12,490 nucleotides of DNA from Acidobacteriota bacterium (GTDB lineage: Bacteria; Acidobacteriota; Aminicenantia; Aminicenantales; Aminicenantaceae): the NCBI GenBank assembly GCA_030609975.1, contig JAUWSR010000080.1:1-12490 (forward strand). Direction: 5' to 3'. This document shows, in pieces, positions 1 through 7,400 of this stretch; position 1 is the first letter of the stretch, and every line of letters begins with the position of its first letter. Under the pieces are notes generated by a model. The model was not told where the DNA came from. It did not search any database and was given only the letters and a program-made list of their open reading frames with translations. A program made the translations under genes and the position numbers.

Positions 1-2326
1 ACGCCAATCCGAAAAGGCCCAGGCATCCGATCATCAATGCCAGCCCGGAGAACACACCGGATATCTCCCCGATCCGCCTTTCCGCCCGATACACAGAGTC
101 GAAACGGTCGTCCAGAAAAAAGTATTCGAAGGGCTGCAGCGGCAGGTACTCCTTCCACTTCTGCTGCAGGGCCGAGATGGCTTGAACGATATCTTCCGTA
201 CCGATCCTGAAGGAGATGTAATCGGGGCTGTATCCTAAGCAGAGCACCAGAGGTGCAATATTATCCCGGAGCGACTCGTAGTGGAAATCGTTCACGACAC
301 CCACCACAGTGTACGTGGCCCGGTCGCCCTCTTCTGAGAGGATGGTACTCAGCCTTTTTCCAACTGGCTTATCCCATCCCAATTCGCGGGACATGCTCTG
401 ATTGATGACCACAGCGCTGTCGTCGGTGCCGAATTCCTCTGAAAAATTTCGGCCCTTGGCGATCGACATCCCCAGCGTGGGGATGTAATCGAGGTCCACT
501 CTCCACATTTGGACGGACACTGTGTTCTGCACATCTCCTTCCGGGAAGAACGACATGCCGTTTCTCCCAGAGGGCACCGGCAGGTAGCTCGAGACCGTGC
601 CCAGCCTGAAATCGGGATGGTTCAGCATGTCCTCCTTAAAAGTCTGGACGCTCTCGCCCAGAAGCGTGGCATTGTCCAGCACCAGGACCTGCTCTTTCTC
701 GTACCCCAGTTTTTTGTGCTGGATATAGTGCATCTGCCGGTAGATGACGATCGTCCCGATGACCAGGACGATGGAGGCAGTGAATTGAAAGACCACCAGG
801 GCGCTGCGCAGCTTCCCGGATTTCATGGCCTGCTTCAGGTCTCCCTTGAGAACCCGGGATGGGCTAAAACCGGACAGCAGGAGGGAGGGATACAGGCTGG
901 ATAACAGCCCGGTCAGCAGGGTTATCAGGATGATCACTCCCACCGGAATCAGAGAACCTAGATGGGACATGGTCAGGCTCTTGCCGGAGAGGTGGTTGAA
1001 AAGCGGCAGGAAAAGGCCGACTATAAGCAGTGCCAGCAGCATGGACAGGCAGCTGAAGAATAGGGACTCCACCGAGAACTGCCGGATGAGCTGTGCGCGT
1101 TGGGAGCCAAGGACCTTACGTACGCCGACTTCCTTGGCCCGGCCGGCTGAGCGGGCTGTGGCCAGGTTCACGAAATTGATGGAGGCGATCATCAGGATAA
1201 AGAGGGCGATCACTGAGAAGATGTAGATGTATTTGATGTCGCTGTTGGGCTCGAATTCCACCATCAGGTGGGAATGTAGGTGGATATCTCTTAAAGGCTG
1301 GAGAAAAAACCGGAACCGGATCACACCGGAGGCAAAGATGAGCTTGGGGGGAATTCCCGTCATCTTCTGCAGCTGCTTTCCGACTTGGTCGAAAACCAGA
1401 TCCGGGAGCTTAGCCTCCAGAGCTTGAGGATCGGCATCCGGTTTCAAGAGGAGGTAGGTCTGGAAGTTCAGGCTCAACCAGCTGGGTGTCCTGCTTTCTT
1501 CTGTTGAAGACATGGACATGAGCATGTCGAAGTGGAAGTGTGAGTTGTCGGGTATCTTGTCGATGATGCCGGTGACCTGGTAGTCGTCACGATTTTCAAT
1601 CAGGAGAGTTTTCCCGAGGGCATCTTCGCTCCCGAAATATTTTACAGCGGTCTCCTTAGTCAGCACGACAGAGAAAGGCTCATTGAGTGCGGCGCCTGGA
1701 TCGCCGGCGATCAGAGGAACGGAGAATATTTCGAAAAATGATGGATCGACATACACGGCCCGGGACTCCCGGAAACTTTTCTTTTCATACTGAACCACGA
1801 GATCGCCGTAGACGCGGAAGCGTACCGCGTTCTCCACTTCAGGGAACAGTGAGACGAGTTCCGCTGCCGTACTGGCACCGACAGTAGCGATCCGGGCTTC
1901 ATCGCTGCGCAGCTTGTAATCGACGGCCAGGCGGTAGATGCGGTCCGACTTCTTATGATAAGTGTCATAACTCAGCTCATCCCGAATGAACATGAGGATC
2001 AAGATGCAGGCGGCCATGCCCACTGACAGGCCGGCGATGTTGATCACGGAAAGTCCCCTGCTTTTGAACAGATTCCGGAAGGCAGTGACCAGGTAGTTTC
2101 GAAACATGATCAGACTCCAGTATATTTTGTTCGAGATTATCCAGGGCAGGACATTCAGGGTTTGACCCCAGTACCACAGCCAGGCAGGCCCCAGTCCCTT
2201 TTGGCGGGCCAGCCGGTTGAAGACCTGGGTGAAATCCCCGAGGTGTGTGAATTCCCCTCTGTCGGTGTAAAACACCTTCAGGACCCAGTGGGCCAGCCGG
2301 GGAGGGTGGGAGCGCTTTTTTTTCAT
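1..2326 (-). CDS. MacB/FtsX-like ABC transporter permease with N-terminal prefix domain (partial, 3' end outside window)
   Basis: Reading the minus strand from the ATG at 2326 gives about 775 codons without a stop, running off the left edge. Residues 1-73 (MKKKRSHPPRLAHWVLKVFY and following) form a soluble leader like the 'permease prefix domain 2' of PadR-linked transporters. From Met74 (MFRNYLVTAFRNL) a MacB-type core starts: a membrane helix, a periplasmic domain, an FtsX block with helices near residues 365-388, 418-440 and 455-480, a second MacB-type helix near 506-530 with its periplasmic domain, and the start of the last FtsX block (IGCLGLFGLA) at the edge. The last roughly 80-100 residues are missing. 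Such double-unit permeases work with an ATPase in exporting peptides, lipids or drugs, or in mechanotransmission; no ATPase gene is in view. The start is 15 bp after the padR stop, implying co-transcription. No strong ribosome site precedes it, so translation may be coupled. The substrate is unknown. Confidence 0.9.
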   Translation of the reverse strand, partial: MKKKRSHPPRLAHWVLKVFYTDRGEFTHLGDFTQVFNRLARQKGLGPAWLWYWGQTLNVLPWIISNKIYWSLIMFRNYLVTAFRNLFKSRGLSVINIAGLSVGMAACILILMFIRDELSYDTYHKKSDRIYRLAVDYKLRSDEARIATVGASTAAELVSLFPEVENAVRFRVYGDLVVQYEKKSFRESRAVYVDPSFFEIFSVPLIAGDPGAALNEPFSVVLTKETAVKYFGSEDALGKTLLIENRDDYQVTGIIDKIPDNSHFHFDMLMSMSSTEESRTPSWLSLNFQTYLLLKPDADPQALEAKLPDLVFDQVGKQLQKMTGIPPKLIFASGVIRFRFFLQPLRDIHLHSHLMVEFEPNSDIKYIYIFSVIALFILMIASINFVNLATARSAGRAKEVGVRKVLGSQRAQLIRQFSVESLFFSCLSMLLALLIVGLFLPLFNHLSGKSLTMSHLGSLIPVGVIILITLLTGLLSSLYPSLLLSGFSPSRVLKGDLKQAMKSGKLRSALVVFQFTASIVLVIGTIVIYRQMHYIQHKKLGYEKEQVLVLDNATLLGESVQTFKEDMLNHPDFRLGTVSSYLPVPSGRNGMSFFPEGDVQNTVSVQMWRVDLDYIPTLGMSIAKGRNFSEEFGTDDSAVVINQSMSRELGWDKPVGKRLSTILSEEGDRATYTVVGVVNDFHYESLRDNIAPLVLCLGYSPDYISFRIGTEDIVQAISALQQKWKEYLPLQPFEYFFLDDRFDSVYRAERRIGEISGVFSGLALMIGCLGLFGLA

Positions 2327-2341
2327 GGCTTGTTGGAACGC

Positions 2342-2659
2342 CTAGGGCTTCAGTTCCGGCGCGGCCTCCCACAGGAAATCCTGGATGGAGCGGATCTCCC
2401 TGAGGGCCTCACGGCCGAGGCGCATCAGTCGGTAGATCCTCTTGCTCCGGCCGCCCCTCTCCTTGATAGGATCAGTGGTGAAGGAGTCCAGCAGGCCGCT
2501 TTTTTCCAGCCGGTCCAGAGGATTGTAGATGGAGCTGAACGACCATTTCTTACCGGTCGCCTCCTGCAAATAGTCCTGGATCGGGACACAGTAGGCCTCC
2601 TGCTTGAGCTTCCAGACAGCCAGCAGGACCATTTCTTCTGATCGAGATAACATTCTCAT
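2342..2659 (-). CDS. PadR-family transcriptional regulator
   Basis: About 105 residues starting MRMLSRSEEMVLLAVWKL. The ATG at 2659 is chosen because GAGGGA lies just upstream, whereas the longer in-frame reading back to 2731 would begin inside the promoter. The fold signature is PadR: an N-terminal winged helix with the conserved S-x-x-S-I-Y-x-x-L-x-R-L-E-x-x-G-L segment (SFSSIYNPLDRLEKSGLL), then a basic wing (KERGGRSKRIYRL) and a short C-terminal helix for dimerisation. PadR proteins of this size commonly sit directly upstream of MacB-like permease genes and repress them together with themselves. Here the stop codon is 15 bp before the permease start, so the two form an operon. The effector is unknown. 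Confidence 0.9.
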   Translation of the reverse strand: MRMLSRSEEMVLLAVWKLKQEAYCVPIQDYLQEATGKKWSFSSIYNPLDRLEKSGLLDSFTTDPIKERGGRSKRIYRLMRLGREALREIRSIQDFLWEAAPELKP

Positions 2660-2681
2660 CGCTCTTCCCTCAACTATATCT

Positions 2682-2752
2682 TTCCAATTGTGGAACAAAA
2701 ATAAGATAAGCTTCCCGTTTCGGTTTGTCAAGCATTTGTTTCCAATTCGGAA
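2682..2752. promoter_or_regulatory. Pair of palindromes flanking the padR promoter (candidate PadR operators)
   Basis: TTCCAATTGTGGAA (2682-2695) and TTCCAATTCGGAA (2740-2752) share TTCCAATT and end in GGAA, so each is an imperfect inverted repeat. One lies at the expected transcription start and the other just upstream of the -35 element, with centres about 57 bp apart. Two similar palindromes bracketing a promoter suit a dimeric autorepressor. Binding by this PadR protein is inferred, not shown. Confidence 0.5.
2703..2731 (-). promoter_or_regulatory. Sigma-70-like promoter for padR-permease operon
   Basis: On the minus strand a perfect TTGACA (2731-2726) is followed after 17 nt by TATCTT (2708-2703; 4 of 6 matches to TATAAT). 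Transcription would begin near 2696, giving a leader of about 37 nt before the padR ATG at 2659. Spacing and -35 match are good and the -10 is moderate. Confidence 0.6.
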
Positions 2753-2823
2753 AAATATTCCGGATGGACTATTGAAATGTGAATCGATAATGAAGACCAG
2801 TGCTGATCAAGTCTTGAATATCT

Positions 2824-3309
2824 TTAATATTTCAACTTACATTTTTCACATAAGCCCAAATATTCAATATTATGATCTTGGATCATAAACTTATATTTTT
2901 TCGCAAGCTTCTCTTCTGTTTTTCTGACGAGCTGTAATTCCTCTTCAAAAAATTCCCTGTAATCAATAATTATTCCACAATTTGTGCAAATCAGGTGGTG
3001 GTGATGTCCACTTTTCCCCTTTGATTTGAACTCATATCGGCTTTGACCATCACCGAGAAGAAGTTTGGTCACAATGCCCATTCGAGCCAGCAGGTTAAGA
3101 GTGCGGTAGACCGTACTCAGTCCTATACCTGGATATTTTTTCTGGAGGGAGGTATAGATTTCTTTTGCGCTCATATGTTTTGATGATGTGCTCAAGAACT
3201 CCAATATGGCCTCCCGTGGCGCTGTCATTCGAGAGGCATGCCCTTTAAAGCTATCTTTTATTCTATCGGACCTGACATTTTTACTTGCCTTATTGACATT
3301 GATTCTCAT
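2824..3309 (-). CDS. Fur-family metal-dependent transcriptional regulator
   Basis: 161 residues from the ATG at 3309; an in-frame TTG at 3315 is less likely because it lies only 3 nt from the -10 element. Order of parts: a basic N-terminal arm, a winged helix with the recognition segment STVYRTLNLLARMGIV, then the metal/dimer domain. Visible metal-site features are a HHHH run (residues 102-105), CTNC (Cys108, Cys111), His146, and CEKC (Cys154, Cys157). The two CxxC pairs form the usual structural zinc site. The RYEF stretch before the His run carries Glu where PerR has its iron-binding Asp, which leans toward Fur (iron) rather than PerR (peroxide); that reading is tentative. The gene diverges from the iron-rich HybA-like/OTR operon with Fur-box-like sequences between them, suggesting local control plus autoregulation. 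Confidence 0.9.
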   Translation of the reverse strand: MRINVNKASKNVRSDRIKDSFKGHASRMTAPREAILEFLSTSSKHMSAKEIYTSLQKKYPGIGLSTVYRTLNLLARMGIVTKLLLGDGQSRYEFKSKGKSGHHHHLICTNCGIIIDYREFFEEELQLVRKTEEKLAKKYKFMIQDHNIEYLGLCEKCKLKY

Positions 3310-3317
3310 AATCAATT

Positions 3318-3347
3318 AATATACGAGCAGAGCGTATGAATCGTCAA
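3318..3347 (-). promoter_or_regulatory. Promoter of the Fur-family gene (likely leaderless transcript)
   Basis: TTGACG (3347-3342) and TATATT (3323-3318) are separated by 18 nt, each 5 of 6 to consensus. The -10 ends only 8 nt before the ATG at 3309, so transcription should begin at or within a base or two of the start codon. No Shine-Dalgarno sequence is present, which agrees with a leaderless mRNA. Confidence 0.6.
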
Positions 3348-3377
3348 GGGAATATTAATTTTATATAAATAATAAGG

Positions 3378-3444
3378 ATAATGCGTATTGTAATACTGAG
3401 TACATTCATAATGATTCTACACGTGGACAAAATTATTGATAATT
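3378..3444. promoter_or_regulatory. Cluster of Fur-box-like inverted repeats in the divergent intergenic region
   Basis: Three AT-rich elements resemble the 7-1-7 Fur/PerR palindrome TGATAATnATTATCA. ATAATGCGTATTGT lies at 3378-3391. TCATAATGATTCTAC lies at 3406-3420 and matches 10 of 14 fixed positions. AATTATTGATAATT (3431-3444) is a perfect 6-bp inverted repeat with a 2-nt gap and contains an exact TGATAAT half site overlapping the operon's putative -35. They lie between the Fur-family gene and the HybA-like operon. Binding is inferred from resemblance only, and an AT-rich region can produce such matches by chance. Confidence 0.4.
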
Positions 3445-3465
3445 GATCCGGGCAACGTTTATACC
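3436..3465 (+). promoter_or_regulatory. Candidate promoter of the HybA-like/HybB-OTR operon
   Basis: TTGATA (3436-3441; 5 of 6) and TATACC (3460-3465; 4 of 6) are 18 nt apart. Transcription would start near 3472, leaving a leader of about 90 nt that contains the interrupted palindrome at 3501-3524 and the hairpin at 3530-3546. The -10 match is modest. Confidence 0.35.
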
Positions 3466-3500
3466 AAGTTTTTGCCGCTGTGGCTGAAATAATAAGAAGT

Positions 3501-3524
3501 TTTGAGATATTGCATATCATCAAA
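3501..3524. promoter_or_regulatory. Interrupted palindrome upstream of the respiratory operon
   Basis: TTTGA then GATAT, a TGC centre, then ATATC, one extra A, then TCAAA: both arms pair fully except for the single inserted A. TTTGA/TCAAA ends recall FNR/CRP-family half sites, but the spacing differs from either consensus. It could be an operator or an RNA hairpin in the leader; it ends 38 nt before the ATG. Confidence 0.35.
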
Positions 3525-3529
3525 CGCGT

Positions 3530-3546
3530 CGGTGATATCTTCACCG
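3530..3546 (+). promoter_or_regulatory. Small leader hairpin just before the ribosome site
   Basis: CGGTGA (3530-3535) and TCACCG (3541-3546) form a perfect 6-bp stem with loop TATCT, ending 4 nt before the AGAGG ribosome site (3551-3555). No T-run follows, so it is not a terminator. It could influence initiation or mRNA stability. Confidence 0.4.
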
Positions 3547-3562
3547 GCTGAGAGGTCCTAAA

Positions 3563-4495
3563 ATGAATTTTACCCGAAGACTATTCCTGAAACACACGGT
3601 GGCAGCAGGGGCAGGTTTTTTTTCAATTTTCAAGAAAAAAGCCCACGCTCAAGATCACCAGCCAGTCACAAATGAGCTCCAGGTGGGTTGCCTGGTGGAT
3701 ACAACGTTGTGTATCGGCTGCCGGCAGTGTGAAAAAGCCTGTAATCTAAATAATGAGATGCCCAAGCCGGAGGTTCCCTTCACAGACAAAAGTGTGTTTC
3801 GTGAAATGCGCCGTCCGACTGAAAATGCCCTTACGGTGGTCAATGAGTATGTTGGAAATCCCTCGCAGGATCAACCTCAGCGGGCCAACACCTATACCAA
3901 AGTCCAATGCATGCACTGTCTGGATCCATCCTGTGTGTCCGCTTGTATTGTGGGCGCCCTGACCCGAACTAAAGACGGAGCCGTGGTTTACAATCCGGTG
4001 ATCTGCCTGGGCTGTCGCTACTGTATGGTGGCATGTCCCTTTCAGATCCCAGCTTATGAATATGAGGATGCGCTCACTCCCCTGGTCCAAAAGTGCGAAT
4101 TCTGTGCGGATTTTTCCCAAGGAACCGGGGCAGATCCATCCTGCGCAAAAGCCTGCCCCACAGAGGCTATCCTGTTCGGCAAACGGACTGAGCTGCTTGA
4201 GCTGGCTAGAGAGCGCATTTCCAAGCGACCGGACCGGTACATTGATAGGATATACGGAGAGAATGAAGTGGGAGGCACCGCATGGCTCTACCTCGCAGGA
4301 AGGTCTCTGGAGGAGATCGATCTGCTCGAACTTCCGGGGGATGCTCCTCCCCGTCTTACAGAGAAGATCCAGCATACCATATTTAGATTCGGAGCCATTC
4401 CCTTAGCCATCTATGGCGCCCTGGGCGCGGTCATGTGGCATGTCAATCGCAAGCAAGATTCTGAACAAGACATGGAAGGGGATCAAAATGAATAG
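3563..4495 (+). CDS. Tat-exported 4x[4Fe-4S] ferredoxin subunit, HybA-like, with C-terminal membrane anchor
   Basis: 310 residues; AGAGG lies 7 nt before the ATG. The N-terminus has a twin-arginine signal (TRRLFLK, residues 4-10), a short hydrophobic stretch and an AHA-Q cleavage candidate near 27-30. Four cysteine groups follow: CIGCRQCEKAC (50-60), CMHC..C...C (116-128), CLGCRYCMVAC (148-158), and C178/C181 with C194/C198. These are 16 ligands, enough for four [4Fe-4S] clusters, as in HybA/DmsB/PsrB-type electron-transfer subunits. Residues 274-294 form one membrane helix, which HybA also has, so the protein is probably anchored on the periplasmic face. Its stop overlaps the start of the HybB-like fusion gene by 8 nt, indicating translational coupling and a shared complex. 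It should pass electrons between the quinone-site subunit and the haems. No hydrogenase subunits are present, so the hyb name would mislead. Confidence 0.92.
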   Translation: MNFTRRLFLKHTVAAGAGFFSIFKKKAHAQDHQPVTNELQVGCLVDTTLCIGCRQCEKACNLNNEMPKPEVPFTDKSVFREMRRPTENALTVVNEYVGNPSQDQPQRANTYTKVQCMHCLDPSCVSACIVGALTRTKDGAVVYNPVICLGCRYCMVACPFQIPAYEYEDALTPLVQKCEFCADFSQGTGADPSCAKACPTEAILFGKRTELLELARERISKRPDRYIDRIYGENEVGGTAWLYLAGRSLEEIDLLELPGDAPPRLTEKIQHTIFRFGAIPLAIYGALGAVMWHVNRKQDSEQDMEGDQNE

Positions 4496-7400
4496 CCACG
4501 GCACAGAACGTATACGAAAACCGCTTTTTACTCCCGGCACATATATTTTGCTCACTTTGATGGGCATCGGGTTTTCTTTTGGCTTAACACGAATGTTTGC
4601 CGGCCTCAGTGCGGTTACCAATTTGGATAATTTTTTCCCGTGGGGTATCTGGATTGCAGTGGATGTCGCCTGTGGTGTGGCCCTGGCAGCAGGAGGTTTT
4701 ACCACGGCTGCCTTTGTCGAGATTTTCGGAAAACACAAGTTCAAGCCTCTCCTGCGGCCGGCCATACTCACCGCCTGGCTGGGTTATGCCATGGTGGCGA
4801 TCGGGCTCATGTTTGATCTCGGCCGCTTTTGGAATATCTGGCGCCCCCTGTTCAACTGGCAGGGCAATTCAGGACTTTTTGAAGTGGCTATGTGTGTAAT
4901 GGCCTACCTGACTGTCCTTACCATCGAAATGTCGCCTTCTTTTCTGGAGGGCTTTAAAGAGCGGATTGATCAGAATAAAGCGGGTTCAAAACTTCTGCAG
5001 CATCTGGAAAAGCCTCTTCTGGTCATCCATCGGGCCGTCAAGGTCGTGCTTCCGATTTTCATACTCGCCGGAGTGGTCCTCTCCTTCATGCACCAGTCTT
5101 CATTAGGAACCATCATCCTGATCGCTCCCACCAAGATTCACTCCCTGTGGTTTACCCCGCTCCTGCCGCTGCTGTTTCTGATGTCGGCCGTCATGGTTGG
5201 ATTTCCCATGGTTTTTATCGAATCCCTGGTGGCCAGCAAGGTTTTCGGCCGCATCTCCGAGATGCATCTCCTGGAAAAGATGGCTAAATTGGTGCCCTGG
5301 TTTATTGGATTGTATGGACTTGTTAAATTCGGAGATCTGGTGGTCCGGTTCAACAGTATTGATTTTATAGGAAATCCTGTATACACGATAACTTTTGTGA
5401 TCGAAATACTGGCTGGAGTTGTCCTGCCTTTCTTTTTGTTCACAAGAAGCTGGGTGAGGAGGTCCCGAAGTCTTCTATTCTTTTCCTCTTTGCTGGTCAT
5501 ATTCGGTCTGGTGCTCAATCGCATCAATGTGTATCTTGTCGCCTATGACCCACCCTTCGCCACGAGCAAGTATTTCCCCTCCATAGGGGAGATCTTCTTC
5601 ACCGTTGGGATGGTTGCCACAATTATGTTTCTCTATCGTATTGTGGTGACCTTTTTCCCGGTCGTGCAGCGATGTACCTGTGGAGAATGTGCGGCCCGCT
5701 ACAAACGGGAGGAAGAGCAGAGAAAAAACGCTTTGTCCACGCCCTGGATTCGAATTATTCAAGGTCTTGCATTAGCCATGCTGCTGGTTTTTGTGCTTTT
5801 TTACACGTTTGTTCACAAACAAGCCCTGGCGGGCACGAGTTCAGCCTTTAATTGGGCGAACAAGGTCACGCCAGTGAAAAATGCACCGGTTGAGCTGTCT
5901 CCTTCGCCGCATCTATTCCGGCCTGAGGGATATGCCAATCTCTATATGCTGGACAATGAGATTTTGAACACGGCCACAGATTTTTACGAGCCTGTCCGTT
6001 TTACGCACCGCACCCATGATGTGGTCACGGATGGGAACTGCGGAGTGTGCCATCACCGTTTCAGTATGAGCGAGGAAGACCGCATCGGCGAGAATGTGAA
6101 AGAATTCCACATGGATTTCGATGTAAGGATCGCGAATGCGCCTTGTGGTTCCTGTCATGATATGGAGGATATCTACGTACAAAAATGCTCGACCTGCCAC
6201 TGGCTGCCCGGAGAGCCTGATGATCGGAACCGGCTGGGACTCAAAGGTGCGTATCACCAGCAGTGCATTGGCTGCCATGAAGGACAGCCCAATGCTCAGA
6301 GGGCTCCGGTCGACTGCCTCTCCTGCCATCACCCGTATACGCCCGATCATGACGCATTGGTTCAACTTTCCCAGGATCCTGATATCCAGGAAGTGACCAG
6401 CAGCTGTCTTTCCTGCCACGACAGCGTCGGACAGGATATTCTTCATTCCGCTCACTGGACCTGGCAGGGTCACTCCCCGAGCATTCGGGGGCATGAGCAT
6501 GATGTCAGCCTCGGACGGAAAACAGTGTTTAACAATTGTTCTCTGGCGATGGGCTCTGATAACGTCACTTGTGCCCAATGCCACATTGGCTTTGGTTGGA
6601 ATGATGAGGGATTCGATTTTACTGATCCTCAAAAGATCGATTGCCTGGTGTGCCATGATACTACCCAAACATATCGGAAAGGCAAGGGCGGCCTCCCCCT
6701 GGAATCGATCGATCTGGTACAAGTGGCCGCAAGTGTGGGGCGGCCATCCCGTTCTAATTGTGGGTTGTGTCATTTTAACAGCGGTGGTGGCGCTAACTTC
6801 AAGCACGGGGACCTGGAACCGATCTTAGCCGATGCTCCCGATGATTTTGATGTGCACATGGGTAGATACAATTTGCGCTGTCAGGACTGCCACACTACCT
6901 ACCAGCACCATATCGCTGGCGAGTCCCTGGCATCCCCAGCAGTAGAAGGCAGAGTGCAGTGTGTTCAGTGCCATGGAAGTGCTCCCCATGGGATCTCGGG
7001 AATGCTCAGCAGGCATCTGGATGATCACACACGTTCCGTGGGATGTGAAACCTGCCACATTCCCTTTATTGCAAAAGAAACTCCCACGCGCGTCTCTGTG
7101 GATTTTTCTCGAGCAGGCCAAGATCTGGCTCCTGAGTACGATGAGCTGGGTAATTCCACCTATGATAAAAAAATTGGATCTCAGAAATGGGCCAAAAACC
7201 TGATTCCTGAATACCTGTGGTATGATGGAACCCGCGAGGCTCATATGATCGGTGACAAGATCGATCCATCAGATATTGTCGACCTGAACCGGCCGCTTGG
7301 TGAACGAATCGATCCTTCGGCTCGGATCTATCCCTTTAAAGCACACACTGCAGTCCAACCATTTGATACGGAGCAGTCCACACTGGTTGTTCTGAGGTTC

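Noticed and set aside
2870..2888. Perfect 8-bp hairpin with TTG loop as a terminator of the Fur-family gene
   Set aside because: It lies inside the coding sequence (codons around MIQDHNI), ends about 44 nt before the stop and has no following T-run. Probably coincidental.
3746..4375. Long minus-strand reading frame opposite the HybA-like gene
   Set aside because: It is a frame shadow: the plus strand encodes a complete protein with four cysteine clusters, and the minus frame has no family signature.
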